Of a stretch of DNA of 64,000 bases, positions 41,382 to 51,051 are shown in pieces. The notes under the pieces were generated by a model. It ran no database searches. It was not told the origin of the DNA and worked only from the letters and a program-made list of their open reading frames with translations. The position numbers and the translations under genes were made by a program. Position 1 is the first letter of the stretch. Every line of letters starts with the position of its first letter. Origin of the DNA: Limnohabitans sp. Rim11 (GTDB lineage Bacteria > Pseudomonadota > Gammaproteobacteria > Burkholderiales > Burkholderiaceae_C); assembly GCF_001269365.1 (NCBI RefSeq), contig NZ_CXOM01000002.1, positions 70,001-134,000 of the forward strand, read 5' to 3'.

Positions 41382-42377
41382 TTGTCCACCGCAACCGCCC
41401 CAACAGTCTCCTCCCAAGCCACTGCATTGGCCTTGGTGGCGCAAGACATGGCCCAAGTGGATGCGGTCATTGCCGACCGGCTTAGCTCGGGTGTACCTTT
41501 GGTGGGGCAAGTGGCCCAGTACATCATTTCGGCTGGCGGCAAGCGCCTGCGCCCTGTTATTTTGTTGCTGACTTGCGGCGCCTTGAACTACCAAGATGCC
41601 CACAAATTCAGCATGGCCGCCGTGGTCGAGTTCATTCACACCGCCACTTTGTTGCACGACGATGTGGTGGACGAGTCCACGCTAAGGCGCGGCCGCCCCA
41701 CAGCCAACGAAAATTTTGGTAACCCTGCTAGTGTGTTGGTAGGCGACTTTTTGTACTCACGTGCTTTCCAAATGATGGTGGAACCCGGCAGCATGCGCAT
41801 CATGCAAGTCTTGGCCGATGCCACCAACATCATTGCTGAAGGCGAAGTGTTGCAACTGATGAACATGCACGACGCTTCCTTGGACGAAGCGGCCTATTTG
41901 TTGGTCATCCGCTCTAAAACAGCCAAGCTGTTTGAAGCCAGCGCCCGCTTGGCCGCCATCTTGGCCCAATCGAATTCCGCCATTGAAGAAGCTTGTGCCA
42001 CCTACGGTCAAGCCTTGGGTACAGCTTTCCAAGTCATTGACGATGTCTTGGACTACGAAGGCAATGCCGCCGAGATGGGTAAAAACTTAGGTGACGACTT
42101 GCGCGAAGGCAAGGCCACCTTGCCCCTCATTTTGGCCATGCAGCGCGGCACACCCGATCAAAGAGAATTGATTCAAAAAGCCATCGAAACAGGCTCTGTC
42201 GATCAACTCAGCAGCGTGATTGCCATTGTCCGAGAAACAGGCGCATTGGAAGGCAGCCGCCAAGCCGCCATGGCCGAGGCTCAACGGGCCATCGATGCCA
42301 TTCAAACTTTGCCGGCTGGGCCTTACAAAGAAGCCTTGACGGCACTGGCCTCTCAACTGCTAGAGCGTCGCACCTAA
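41382..42377 (+). CDS. ispB: Polyprenyl (octaprenyl) diphosphate synthase
   Basis: This enzyme makes the long isoprenoid side chain of ubiquinone. The 331-residue protein has the first aspartate-rich motif LLHDDVVDESTLRRGRP and the second, QVIDDVLDYEGNA, with GGKRLRPVILLL as the substrate-binding entry. The start appears to be TTG at 41382 (MSTATAPTV); no ATG fits before the conserved region. It is divergent from rplU. Chain length (C40 assumed) cannot be read from sequence alone. Confidence 0.92.
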   Translation: MSTATAPTVSSQATALALVAQDMAQVDAVIADRLSSGVPLVGQVAQYIISAGGKRLRPVILLLTCGALNYQDAHKFSMAAVVEFIHTATLLHDDVVDESTLRRGRPTANENFGNPASVLVGDFLYSRAFQMMVEPGSMRIMQVLADATNIIAEGEVLQLMNMHDASLDEAAYLLVIRSKTAKLFEASARLAAILAQSNSAIEEACATYGQALGTAFQVIDDVLDYEGNAAEMGKNLGDDLREGKATLPLILAMQRGTPDQRELIQKAIETGSVDQLSSVIAIVRETGALEGSRQAAMAEAQRAIDAIQTLPAGPYKEALTALASQLLERRT

Positions 42378-42389
42378 GCCCAAAGGGTT

Positions 42390-43355
42390 TTAACGGGCCA
42401 AAAGCTCGGCAAAGCGGGCCATGTCGATGTTGCCACCACTGATGATGACACCTACGCGTTGCCCTTTCAAAGAAGCTTTCGCTTGAAGTGCGGCAGCCAA
42501 CGACAAGCACCCCGTTGGCTCCACAACCATCTTCATGCGTTCTGCATAAAAGCGCATAGCCTCAATCAGTTGCGCATCACTGACTGTGTGAATGTCATCG
42601 ACCAAATTTTTGATCAGCTCAAAAGTGATGGCCCCCACCATGGGCGTTTGTGCGCCGTCGGCAATGGTGATGGGCGTTGGAATTCTGACGCGCTCTCCTT
42701 TGCGAAACGACTGCTGAACATCGTTGCCAGCTTCGGGCTCAACGCCATAAATTTGGCACAAGGGTGATTTGGCTTTGGCTGACAAGGCACTGCCACTTAA
42801 CAGTCCGCCGCCGCCCAAGCAGACAAACAAGGCGTCTAACTCACCCACTTCTTCAAACAACTCCAAAGCCGCAGTGCCTTGGCCCGACAACACATCGGGA
42901 TGATCAAACGGCGGAATGAAATTCAAGCCTTGGTCTTGCGCCAACTGAGCGGCCAATGCACTTGCATCCTCTGAGTAACGATCGTAGCCAATGACCTTAG
43001 CGCCATAAGCTTTTGTAGCAGCCAGTTTGGAAGGCGATGCATCATGCGGCATGAAAATAGTGGCGGGCATTTTCAAAATGCGTGCAGACAGTGCAACGGC
43101 TTGTGCATGATTGCCGGAGGAATATGCCACCACGCCGGCTTGTTTTTGCAATGGGCTTAGTTTGGCGAGCGCGTTAAAGCCCCCCCTGAATTTAAAGGCC
43201 CCCATGCGCTGAAAGTTTTCACACTTGATGAAAACTTCAGCCTGCATTTGTGCGTTCAAGGTACTAGATTGAAGGACTGGTGTTTTGTGGGCAACACCCT
43301 GGAGACGCTCTGCGGCCGCCAGAACATCCGTGAATGTGGGTAAATATTGAGACAT
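42390..43355 (-). CDS. PLP-dependent threonine/serine dehydratase or serine racemase-like protein
   Basis: This fold-type II PLP enzyme has the lysine motif GAFKFRGGFNAL and the glycine loop CLGGGGLLSGSAL that holds the phosphate. The 321-residue length, without a regulatory ACT domain, fits catabolic threonine/serine dehydratases and serine racemases; the two cannot be separated by eye. SSGNHAQAVALSARIL is the typical motif after the lysine. ATG 43355 (MSQYLPTF) is preferred to ATG 43385. It is convergent with ispB (12-base gap). Confidence 0.88.
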   Translation of the reverse strand: MSQYLPTFTDVLAAAERLQGVAHKTPVLQSSTLNAQMQAEVFIKCENFQRMGAFKFRGGFNALAKLSPLQKQAGVVAYSSGNHAQAVALSARILKMPATIFMPHDASPSKLAATKAYGAKVIGYDRYSEDASALAAQLAQDQGLNFIPPFDHPDVLSGQGTAALELFEEVGELDALFVCLGGGGLLSGSALSAKAKSPLCQIYGVEPEAGNDVQQSFRKGERVRIPTPITIADGAQTPMVGAITFELIKNLVDDIHTVSDAQLIEAMRFYAERMKMVVEPTGCLSLAAALQAKASLKGQRVGVIISGGNIDMARFAELLAR

Positions 43356-43460
43356 GTCGATGACTTTAACGGCTCTTGACTGCATCCAACAAGTCCCTGT
43401 GCTGCAGAGGGGGCTTCATTGTTGAGACATGGCGAGGAGAAGGCCGCGCCACTGGCCTAA

Positions 43461-43477
43461 AATCAGACATTCTGATT
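43461..43477. promoter_or_regulatory. Inverted repeat upstream of the YebC-family gene
   Basis: AATCAGA-CAT-TCTGATT is a perfect 7-bp inverted repeat with a 3-base centre, 18 bases before the ATG. It could be an operator or a short leader hairpin; no regulator can be named. Confidence 0.3.
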
Positions 43478-43495
43478 AACTAGAAAGCAAATCAA

Positions 43496-44209
43496 ATGGG
43501 CGCGCAGTGGAAAGCAAAAGGCAAGGCACAGGCTGCCGATGCCAGAGGCAAATTGTTTGGCCGGTTGGCCAAGGACATCATGATGGCCGCCAAAAGTGGC
43601 GCCGATCCTGCCGCCAATTCACGCCTGCGCTTGGTGGTTGAACAAGCGCGCAAGGTGTCAATGCCCAAAGACACCCTAGAGCGAGCCATCAAAAAAGGCG
43701 CTGGGTTGCTGGGCGACCCCGTTCAGTTTGAACGCGTCATTTATGAAGGCTTTGCGCCGCACCAAGTCCCCGTCATGGTGGAAGCTCTCACGGACAACCT
43801 AAACCGAACTGCCTCTGAAGTTCGCGTGCTGTTTCGCAAAGGTCAACTGGGATCGTCTGGTTCTGTGTCATGGGACTTTGATCATGTGGGCATGATTGAA
43901 GCTGAGTCGGCTCAAACCGGCGCCGATGCCGAACTGGCCGCCATTGAAGCGGGCGCTCAAGATTTTGAGCCTGCCGATGAAGACGGTGTGACGGTGTTCA
44001 TTACCGACCCCACCGATTTAGACTTGGTAAGTAAAGCTTTGCCAGAGCACGGATTCACCGTGCTGTCTAACAAGTTGGGTTACAAACCCAAGAATCCTGT
44101 TGACCCCGCTAACTTGAGTGCGGAGCAGCTTGAAGAAGTTGAAAACTTCTTAGCAGCCATTGATGGCAATGACGATGTGCAGAATGTGTTTGTGGGTTTG
44201 GGCGCTTAA
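43496..44209 (+). CDS. YebC/PmpR (TACO1) family protein
   Basis: The 237-residue protein belongs to the YebC/TACO1 family, known as DNA-binding regulators or translation factors that relieve ribosome stalling. It has the family core [30 protein letters not shown] (in part), [11 protein letters not shown] and [11 protein letters not shown]. The N-terminus ([21 protein letters not shown]) is of the YeeN-like subtype rather than the usual AGHSKWANI form. It is the last gene before the glucan locus. Confidence 0.9.
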   Translation: MGAQWKAKGKAQAADARGKLFGRLAKDIMMAAKSGADPAANSRLRLVVEQARKVSMPKDTLERAIKKGAGLLGDPVQFERVIYEGFAPHQVPVMVEALTDNLNRTASEVRVLFRKGQLGSSGSVSWDFDHVGMIEAESAQTGADAELAAIEAGAQDFEPADEDGVTVFITDPTDLDLVSKALPEHGFTVLSNKLGYKPKNPVDPANLSAEQLEEVENFLAAIDGNDDVQNVFVGLGA

Positions 44210-44254
44210 AAACTTCCTGCTTGCAGCACTAATTAACGATATGTGCAATTGCCA

Positions 44255-44268
44255 TGAAAGCGTTTTCA
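44255..44268 (+). promoter_or_regulatory. LacI-type operator upstream of the regulator gene
   Basis: TGAAAGCGTTTTCA differs by one base from the perfect palindrome TGAAAGCGCTTTCA found at four other promoters of this locus. It lies 35 bases before the lacI-type ATG, which suggests autoregulation. TTGCAG…TGCAAT upstream is a weak promoter candidate. Confidence 0.75.
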
Positions 44269-44302
44269 ATATAAGCTGTCGCTTGAATTTAATGTCAGAT
44301 CT

Positions 44303-45328
44303 ATGAAAACCAAACGCGCAGATAGCAATAAGTCTGGGCCTGTCACACTTGCACGTGTTGCCAAGCTAGCTGGCGTCTCTCCCAGCACAGTCTCTCGAAT
44401 CTTGAATGGCACTGCCGTAGTCAGTGAAGAAAAACGAAAATCCATTGATGAAGCTATTGCCAAACTTGGATTTATCCCTAACCCTGTCGCGAGAGGACTA
44501 GCCGGTGGGCGTACCCTCAGTATTGGTGTTGTAACTCAAGCCATTGACAGTCCCTTTTACGGGCCTGCACTGCGCGGCATTGAGGACGAACTTGACAGCG
44601 CAGGCTACAGCCCATTGTTCGTGAGTGCGCACTGGGATCCTGTGTCAGAAGCTCGTTGTATAGACGTCCTTCGTTCGAGAAGAGTTGATGGTCTGATCGT
44701 CCTTAATGGTAGCTTGAGTGATCAAGCACTGAAAGCAACAGCCAAACATTTACCCATCGTCGTCACTGGGCGTGCCATCAAAGGCCCGGGCTTGTTTGCC
44801 CTTAATTTTGACAACTACACAGGCGGCTTGCTTGCTACTGAACACTTGGTTGCTCTGGGTCATCGACGAATCGCATTCATCACGGGTGACGCAGCACACC
44901 CCGATGCCAATGAGCGATTTCGCGGTTACACAGATGCTCTAAAAAAGGCTGGTATCGCGTTTGATCCTCAACTCGTAATGCCCGGTGACTACCAAGTTAT
45001 CACGGGCCAGCAAGCCACAGAAAAACTACTGTCTAGCCGTCGGAAATTTACTGCCTTGTTTGCAGCCAACGATCAAATGGCCTATGGCGCGGCTTTGTGT
45101 TTACACCGTAAAGGGCTTCGAATTCCTCAAGATGTCTCACTGATTGGATTCGATGATTTGTCGCACTCTTTGTATGCAGCGCCACCTTTAAGTACTATCC
45201 ATCAACCGGCCTACGAGTTAGGACGTCTCACCGCCTCTTCCATTTTGCAAATGTTGGCAGGCAACAAACCGACCTCTGTGATGCCCGGCCCAGAGTTGAT
45301 TGTTCGCGACTCAACAGCCAAAGCCTAA
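44303..45328 (+). CDS. LacI-family transcriptional regulator of the beta-glucan locus
   Basis: The 341-residue protein has an N-terminal LacI helix-turn-helix (about residues 15-36, VSPSTVSRILNG) with the hinge helix FIPNPVARGLAGG, followed by a periplasmic-binding-protein-like sensor domain ending in GFDDLSHSLYAAPPLSTIHQP. The effector is probably a glucan oligosaccharide or a derived sugar. It is the first gene of the locus, preceded by its own operator and followed by a promoter with a perfect operator for the ABC transporter. The call as local regulator rests on five operator copies in this 15-kb stretch. Confidence 0.9.
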   Translation: MKTKRADSNKSGPVTLARVAKLAGVSPSTVSRILNGTAVVSEEKRKSIDEAIAKLGFIPNPVARGLAGGRTLSIGVVTQAIDSPFYGPALRGIEDELDSAGYSPLFVSAHWDPVSEARCIDVLRSRRVDGLIVLNGSLSDQALKATAKHLPIVVTGRAIKGPGLFALNFDNYTGGLLATEHLVALGHRRIAFITGDAAHPDANERFRGYTDALKKAGIAFDPQLVMPGDYQVITGQQATEKLLSSRRKFTALFAANDQMAYGAALCLHRKGLRIPQDVSLIGFDDLSHSLYAAPPLSTIHQPAYELGRLTASSILQMLAGNKPTSVMPGPELIVRDSTAKA

Positions 45329-45385
45329 TTCAGCCGCCTCAAACAGGCTAGGGATAACCCTCAACATCTTTTCATGTTGGGTTAC

Positions 45386-45408
45386 TATAATTCTTGAAAG
45401 CGCTTTCA
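45386..45408 (+). promoter_or_regulatory. Promoter -10 and operator of the sugar ABC transporter operon
   Basis: TATAAT at 45386-45391 is followed after three bases by the perfect palindrome TGAAAGCGCTTTCA (45395-45408), so a bound repressor would cover the transcription start. A short CAACAT/ATGTTG inverted repeat lies just upstream (45362-45379). No strong -35 is visible. Confidence 0.8.
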
Positions 45409-45459
45409 TAAATACCGATTTTTGACTTTTCTTAACCTCATTCTCATCTGCTAAGGATC

Positions 45460-46707
45460 ATGCGACTGACCTGGATACACCTCGCAATGACAATCATGCT
45501 TGGCATGAGCGGATCGTTGGCGTTGGCACAAAAAGTCTTGACTGTGGCCGCCTATCCAGCAGTGGACAGCATTGTGAAAGCAGCGCTACCTCAATGGCGT
45601 CAAAAACATCCAGACGTTGAAGTCAAAATCATCAGTCGTGCGTATGCTGACCATCACACGGCCATGACCACCGCGCTGTCAACCTCATCGAAACCACCTG
45701 ATGTGATGGTTTTGGAATTTAGTTATGTCGCTCGGTTTGCTACAGGCGGCGGTCTAGAAAACTTAGGCGCCGCCCCCTACGGGCTTGACAGCAAAACCAC
45801 GCAATTTGTTGGTTTTTCAATAGACCAAGCCCGATCTGCATCGGGGCAATTGGTTGCGGTGCCAACAGACATTGGCCCAGGCACCCTTTTGTACAGGCAC
45901 GATTTGCTACAAAGGGCAGGCCTCAAAGAATCTGATCTCACAAGTTCTTGGGACAGCTACGTCAACTCTGGTGTGATCCTCAAGAGAGCGACTGGCGCCT
46001 ATTTGGTGGCGCATGCCAGAGACGTGAAAGACTTAATCATTCGCAGCAGTGTTAAATCTGGGGAAGGTCTTTACTTTGATGCTGCGGGCAAATCAATTAT
46101 CAATTCAGAACGGTTTGTCAAAGCGTTTGAATTGGCAAAACGTATTCGGAATCAAAAGCTCGATGGCAAAATTGCGGCATGGTCTAACGAGTGGGCTGAA
46201 GGCTTTCGACGTGGCCATGTTGCAACTCAAATGTCTGGAGCATGGCTTGCGGGGCACTTAAACAACTGGCTAGCACCTGAAACGCGGGGCTTGTGGCGTG
46301 CTGCGCAATTGCCCGAAAACACATGGGCAGCTTGGGGCGGTAGCTTTTATGCCATCCCCAAAACAGCAACACACAAAGCTTTGGCATGGGACCTGATTCA
46401 ACTGATGACGCTGGACCCCGCACAGCAACTCCAAGCATTTAAAGCCCAAGATGCTTTTCCTGCGTTAATAGGCGTTCACCAAGATGACTTTTTCAATCAA
46501 CCCATCTCATTTTTGGGAGATCAAAAAGCCAGGTTGTTATGGCGAGAAGCTACACGTCATATTCAAGCAGCCAAAGTACACAAATTAGATACTTTTGCAG
46601 ATGAAGTGGTCAATACTGAATTAGACAAAGTGTTAGATCAGGGAAAAGATATTTCGTTGGCTCTTCAAGATGCGCATCGATTATTAGAACGTCGAGCAAG
46701 GCGTTGA
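45460..46707 (+). CDS. ABC transporter sugar-binding protein (beta-glucan oligosaccharides, predicted)
   Basis: The 415-residue protein is a family 1 extracellular solute-binding protein with a signal peptide ending SLALA-Q. It has VLTVAAYPAVDSIVKAALPQW at the mature N-terminus, MVLEFSYVARFATGGGLENL and the ligand-domain WAAWGGSFYAIPKTATHKA. It should deliver oligosaccharides to the two permeases that follow. Substrate specificity is inferred from the neighbouring beta-1,3-glucanases. AAGGA lies only two bases before the ATG, so translation could start slightly later. Confidence 0.9.
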   Translation: MRLTWIHLAMTIMLGMSGSLALAQKVLTVAAYPAVDSIVKAALPQWRQKHPDVEVKIISRAYADHHTAMTTALSTSSKPPDVMVLEFSYVARFATGGGLENLGAAPYGLDSKTTQFVGFSIDQARSASGQLVAVPTDIGPGTLLYRHDLLQRAGLKESDLTSSWDSYVNSGVILKRATGAYLVAHARDVKDLIIRSSVKSGEGLYFDAAGKSIINSERFVKAFELAKRIRNQKLDGKIAAWSNEWAEGFRRGHVATQMSGAWLAGHLNNWLAPETRGLWRAAQLPENTWAAWGGSFYAIPKTATHKALAWDLIQLMTLDPAQQLQAFKAQDAFPALIGVHQDDFFNQPISFLGDQKARLLWREATRHIQAAKVHKLDTFADEVVNTELDKVLDQGKDISLALQDAHRLLERRARR

Positions 46708-46710
46708 ACC

Positions 46711-47667
46711 ATGTCAACTGAAAGTTCCACACTGAAAGTCAAAAAACGCTGGCGTTTGAGCTCACGCAGTGTTCCCTATGTCCTGCTGGCGCCGTTTGTC
46801 ATTTTATTTCTAGTGTTTGGATTATTCCCATTGCTCTTTTCATTGTTTCTAGCTTTCCAAAGTTGGGAGCCAACTTCTGGTCTCAGCAGCATGACCTTTG
46901 TCGGCCTCGACAACTTCATCTTCACGCTGGAAGATGAGTGGTTCTGGAAATCTATGTACAACACATTTTGGTTGGCGATTGTTTCAGGTGTTCCACAACA
47001 TCTAATCGCAATTCCGTTGGCTTGTGTCATTCACGCATTATTTATACGAACACGCAACGCAACCATTGGTGTTTACTTCTTGCCATACATCACTTCAACA
47101 GTGGCCATCGCCATGATGTTCAGCACCTTGTTTTCTACCGATTACGGTCTGATCAATATGATGATTACGCGCATTGCCCAATGGCCAGTCATCGGTCATT
47201 TTTTACCCCAAAGCCCCATCGATTGGCTTGGTGAAGCCAGTCACATCAAACCCGCCATTTCTTTCGTGGTGTTTTGGCGATATGTGGGTTTCAATACAGT
47301 TTTGTACTTAGCGGCTCTTCAAACAATTCCAAAAGACATGTATGAAGCCGCAAAAATGGATGGCGCAAATAGCTGGAAACAATTTTGGTACATCACCCTA
47401 CCAAGTCTCAAGCCAATGATATTTTTTGGCGTGACATTAACTCTTATCGGCGGACTTCAATTGTTTGAAGAGCCATTTATTTTGACGGGTGGTAGAGGTG
47501 GCACAGATCAATCAGGCATGACCACCGCCATGTACATGTACAGAACAGCCTTTGATTTCAATGACTTTGGAACAGCCAGCGCCTTGTCGTGGATTCTTTT
47601 TGTCTTTGTGGCCGTCCTCACGTGGTTAACCAATTTGGCGTTTAAGCCCAAGGGAGGGGAGCAATGA
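46711..47667 (+). CDS. ABC sugar transporter permease 1
   Basis: This 318-residue inner-membrane permease of the MalF/UgpA type has six hydrophobic segments and the EAA loop YEAAKMDGANSWKQFWYITLP (in part). It starts three bases after the binding-protein stop and its own stop overlaps the next permease as ATGA. The N-terminus is basic (KVKKRWRLSSRSVPYVLLAPF). It reads AT-rich compared with the ugp permeases. Confidence 0.93.
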   Translation: MSTESSTLKVKKRWRLSSRSVPYVLLAPFVILFLVFGLFPLLFSLFLAFQSWEPTSGLSSMTFVGLDNFIFTLEDEWFWKSMYNTFWLAIVSGVPQHLIAIPLACVIHALFIRTRNATIGVYFLPYITSTVAIAMMFSTLFSTDYGLINMMITRIAQWPVIGHFLPQSPIDWLGEASHIKPAISFVVFWRYVGFNTVLYLAALQTIPKDMYEAAKMDGANSWKQFWYITLPSLKPMIFFGVTLTLIGGLQLFEEPFILTGGRGGTDQSGMTTAMYMYRTAFDFNDFGTASALSWILFVFVAVLTWLTNLAFKPKGGEQ

Positions 47668-48512
47668 CTGGGCGACATCACACAAGGTCAACAATACCAG
47701 GCATGCAAGTTGGATCTGCCTATATTTTGGTGGGCCTAGGCAGCCTCATTATGCTGGCGCCTTTTTATTTCATGTTTGTGTTTGCCACTCACACTAAAAC
47801 TGAAATATTTACGCTACCCCCGCCCATTTGGCCAGGCTCCGCGTTATTTGATAACTTGAAAATTCTGACTGAAAAAATTCAATTCTGGAACAGTTTAGGT
47901 TGGAGTCTCTATATCGCGCTGGCCTCTACTTTTTTAACGCTTATTTTTTGTTCCATGGGCGGATACGCCTTTGCCATGTTTGAATTCAAGTTCAAAAAAT
48001 CATTGTTCTTGCTGGTCATGGGCACCATGCTGATCCCTTCTTTCCTAGGCATGATTCCTAGCTTCATGATCATGGATGCGTTAGGCTGGATTGATCAACC
48101 ACGAGCGCTTTATATACCTGGCGCTGCAAGTGCTTTTGGCATTTTTTTGATGCGTCAATTTGTTTTGACCTCTATTCCTAAAGACTTGATCGAAGCCGCA
48201 CGAATGGATGGCTGCACTGAACTGGGAATTTACATAAGAATCGTTTTGCCATTGCTACAACCGGCTTTGGGCACACTGGGGTTGATCACTTTCATTGCCT
48301 CATGGAATAACTTTATTGGGCCATTGATCGTGATGCGATCGCCCGAGATGTACACCTTGCCATTGGCCTTACGCAGCATGCAAAGCCCAGTGGACACAGA
48401 GTGGGGGGCGCTTATGACAGGTTCCGCCATTGCAACTGTGCCACTTTTGGTTTTATTTGCTTTTTCTTCCAAACGATTGATTGAAGGTCTGACTACAGGC
48501 GCCGTCAAATAA
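47664..48512 (+). CDS. ABC sugar transporter permease 2
   Basis: This 282-residue permease of the MalG/UgpE type has six hydrophobic segments and the EAA loop IEAARMDGCTELGIYIRIVLP (in part). Its ATG overlaps the stop of permease 1. It forms the channel with permease 1 for oligosaccharide uptake. A GH1 glucosidase gene follows after 26 bases, linking uptake to hydrolysis. Confidence 0.93.
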   Translation: MTGRHHTRSTIPGMQVGSAYILVGLGSLIMLAPFYFMFVFATHTKTEIFTLPPPIWPGSALFDNLKILTEKIQFWNSLGWSLYIALASTFLTLIFCSMGGYAFAMFEFKFKKSLFLLVMGTMLIPSFLGMIPSFMIMDALGWIDQPRALYIPGAASAFGIFLMRQFVLTSIPKDLIEAARMDGCTELGIYIRIVLPLLQPALGTLGLITFIASWNNFIGPLIVMRSPEMYTLPLALRSMQSPVDTEWGALMTGSAIATVPLLVLFAFSSKRLIEGLTTGAVK

Positions 48513-48538
48513 TTTCAACCTGAACCTCCATTTTTAAA

Positions 48539-49924
48539 ATGACCGATTTAAATCTCTCTGAACTCAAAAAAAAATTTCCCACAAATTTTGCATGGGGCGT
48601 GGCAACCTCCGCATTTCAAATTGAAGGCGCTGGAAAATCAGACGGCAAAGGCCTCTCCATTTGGGATAAATTTTGCGAACAACCAGGCGTCATTGCCGAT
48701 GGCAGCGACGGAATGAATGCCTGCGACCACTACAACAGGTGGGAGCAAGATATTCAAATGATTGCCGATCTGGGTGTCAATACCTATCGACTGTCCGTAT
48801 CTTGGCCACGGGTTCAGCCTGACGGGCAAGGCGCTTGGAATGACAAGGGTATGGACTTCTACGAAAGACTGATTGACCGCCTGTTGGAGAAAAATATTTC
48901 GCCTTCCGTGACGCTTAATCACTGGGACTTGCCTGACTCACTTCAACAAATTGGCGGTTGGGCCAATCGCGACACAGTGCACCGTTTTGTGGATTACGCA
49001 CGAAACGTTGCCAGTAAGCTGAGCGATCGGGTTTACAGCTTTACAACTCACAATGAGCCTTGGGTTATCTCGCATCTTGGGCATGAATCGGGCATTTTTG
49101 CACCTGGCATCAAGCACAGAGGCATTGCGACACAAGTATCACATCACCTGCTGCTAAGTCATGGCCTTGCATTACAGGCTATCAGGGCTGATCAATGCAA
49201 TGCCAAGTTAGGCATTGTGTTGAACTTGGCGCCCATGCACCCAGCGTCGCCTTCGCCTGCTGACCTGAAGAAGACAAAAATCGAAGATGGACGTCTTTTA
49301 CGCTGGTACCTAGACCCCCTCTTAAAAGGTCATTACCCCGAAGATGTTTTAGATTTTTTAGGTACAGATGCGCCGCAAATGCATTCAGGTGATTTACTCA
49401 ACATTCAACAACCATTAGATTTCTTAGGTGTCAATTACTACTCACGCTCAGTGGTCACCGCCGAAGGTACATGGGATGTTGCAAAGGGTGGCTTGCCCTT
49501 AACCGACATGAATTGGGAAATTTATCCTCAAGGTCTTACTGAGTTGTTGACCCGCATACACAAAGATTACAAAGTACCCCCCATTTACATTACTGAGAAC
49601 GGCGCAGCGTTTAAAGATGAAGCAGTCAAGGGTCTTGTGCATGACAAACAACGGGTAGATTATCTGAAAGATCACATCACTGCTGTAGCCTCAGCAATCG
49701 ATCAGGGCGTACCTGTAGCAGGCTACATGGTTTGGAGCTTGATGGACAACTTTGAATGGGCCAGTGGCTATGAAAAACGCTTTGGCATTGTGCACGTCAA
49801 CTTTGAGACACAGGCTCGAACCTTAAAGGACAGCGCAAAATGGTACCAACAATTCCTTAAACTTCCTAAGTTGGACACGGATCACGCCACAGCCCCAAAA
49901 ATTGATTTACCCCAAGAAAGCTAA
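48539..49924 (+). CDS. GH1 beta-glucosidase, cytoplasmic
   Basis: The 461-residue protein is a complete family 1 glycoside hydrolase. It has the N-terminal signature FAWGVATSAFQIEGA, acid/base Glu173 in THNEPW and nucleophile Glu353 in ITENGAA, plus the glucose-binding VWSLMDNFEWASGY. No signal peptide is present, so it works inside the cell on oligosaccharides imported by the adjacent ABC transporter, releasing glucose. The gene lies between permease and ATPase genes of the same operon. Preference for beta-1,3 over beta-1,4 links is inferred from context. Confidence 0.94.
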   Translation: MTDLNLSELKKKFPTNFAWGVATSAFQIEGAGKSDGKGLSIWDKFCEQPGVIADGSDGMNACDHYNRWEQDIQMIADLGVNTYRLSVSWPRVQPDGQGAWNDKGMDFYERLIDRLLEKNISPSVTLNHWDLPDSLQQIGGWANRDTVHRFVDYARNVASKLSDRVYSFTTHNEPWVISHLGHESGIFAPGIKHRGIATQVSHHLLLSHGLALQAIRADQCNAKLGIVLNLAPMHPASPSPADLKKTKIEDGRLLRWYLDPLLKGHYPEDVLDFLGTDAPQMHSGDLLNIQQPLDFLGVNYYSRSVVTAEGTWDVAKGGLPLTDMNWEIYPQGLTELLTRIHKDYKVPPIYITENGAAFKDEAVKGLVHDKQRVDYLKDHITAVASAIDQGVPVAGYMVWSLMDNFEWASGYEKRFGIVHVNFETQARTLKDSAKWYQQFLKLPKLDTDHATAPKIDLPQES

Positions 49925-49928
49925 AGTC

Positions 49929-50984
49929 ATGGGAAGTGTAGTACTTGAAGAAATTCACAAAAGCTATGGCCAGCACGAAGTCATTCGAGGCGTTAATCTC
50001 GAAGTAAAAGATGGCGAATTTTTGGTATTTGTTGGACCTTCCGGCTGTGGAAAATCAACGACTTTGCGCATGATCGCGGGCCTTGAAGACATTACCTCTG
50101 GACAGCTAACAATTGATGGCGTTCAAAGCACGCACACTCACCCTGCCGACCGAGGTGTGGCAATGGTCTTTCAAAGTTATGCCCTCTATCCACACATGAC
50201 CGTCGAAGAAAACATGGGCTTCTCTCTGAAGATGTCTGGAATGAGTCGCAAAGATCGAGAAGTTCAAGTTCGTCAGGCTGCAGAAGTATTAAAAATCGAT
50301 CACATGTTGGCCAGGTATCCCAAAGAGTTGTCTGGCGGCGAAAGGCAACGCGTTGCCATAGGCAGAGCCATTGTTCGCAAACCCAAAGTTTTCCTTTTCG
50401 ATGAACCTTTGTCTAACCTAGATGCCGCTTTGCGCGTCAACATGCGAATTGAATTGTCTAGGCTTCATAAAGAATTGGGAACCACCATGATTTATGTCAC
50501 CCACGACCAAGTGGAAGCCATGACCATGGGAGACCGAATAGCTGTTTTCAATCAAGGGAAAATTGAACAGCTTGGTGCGCCTCTCGATTTGTACAACCAA
50601 CCGTGCAACACTTTTGTAGCCACATTCTTGGGTGCTCCGCGAATCAATCTGATTGAGAAACCGTTGGCACACAGCGCTAACGAGCAAGTTAAGCAATGGT
50701 GGCAACAACACACCCAGAGTTTCAAGGTAGAACCGCACGCCATGGGCATCCGTCCCGAACACATTGATATTGTCAAAGATGGTAGCGGCCTATCTGCAAC
50801 CGTGGTGCTGGCAGAACACTTGGGAGATGCATCCATCTACCACTGCCAAGTGGAGGGGTTTTCTGCGTTGCTAAATGTAAAAAGCAGTTCAGGATCGCAT
50901 TTTCAAAATGGCGATCACCTACATCTACAAATCAATGCCAATGGCATTTTGGCTTTTAACGGACAAGGTCTGCGTATTCATTAG
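49929..50984 (+). CDS. MsmK/UgpC-type ABC ATPase for oligosaccharide import
   Basis: The 351-residue ATPase has Walker [10 protein letters not shown] (residues 36-44), signature LSGGERQRVAIGRAIVR, Walker [15 protein letters not shown] and H-loop VTHDQ, followed by a MalK-type regulatory domain with GIRPEHIDIV. ATG 49929 is five bases after the GH1 stop. It completes the transporter, so the locus does not depend on the ugpC ATPase. It ends at a strong terminator. Confidence 0.94.
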   Translation: MGSVVLEEIHKSYGQHEVIRGVNLEVKDGEFLVFVGPSGCGKSTTLRMIAGLEDITSGQLTIDGVQSTHTHPADRGVAMVFQSYALYPHMTVEENMGFSLKMSGMSRKDREVQVRQAAEVLKIDHMLARYPKELSGGERQRVAIGRAIVRKPKVFLFDEPLSNLDAALRVNMRIELSRLHKELGTTMIYVTHDQVEAMTMGDRIAVFNQGKIEQLGAPLDLYNQPCNTFVATFLGAPRINLIEKPLAHSANEQVKQWWQQHTQSFKVEPHAMGIRPEHIDIVKDGSGLSATVVLAEHLGDASIYHCQVEGFSALLNVKSSSGSHFQNGDHLHLQINANGILAFNGQGLRIH

Positions 50985-51000
50985 ACCATTGCAACGGAAT

Positions 51001-51040
51001 AAAAAGCCCGGCGTTTGGAAGTCCAAACGCCGGGCTTTTT
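51001..51040. terminator. Strong bidirectional terminator between ABC operon and GH17
   Basis: A perfect 19-bp inverted repeat with a 2-base centre (AG) begins with AAAAA and ends with TTTTT, so it can stop transcription from both convergent units. The GC core is GCCCGGCGTTTGGA. Confidence 0.92.
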
Positions 51041-51051
51041 GTCAGGCGGAT

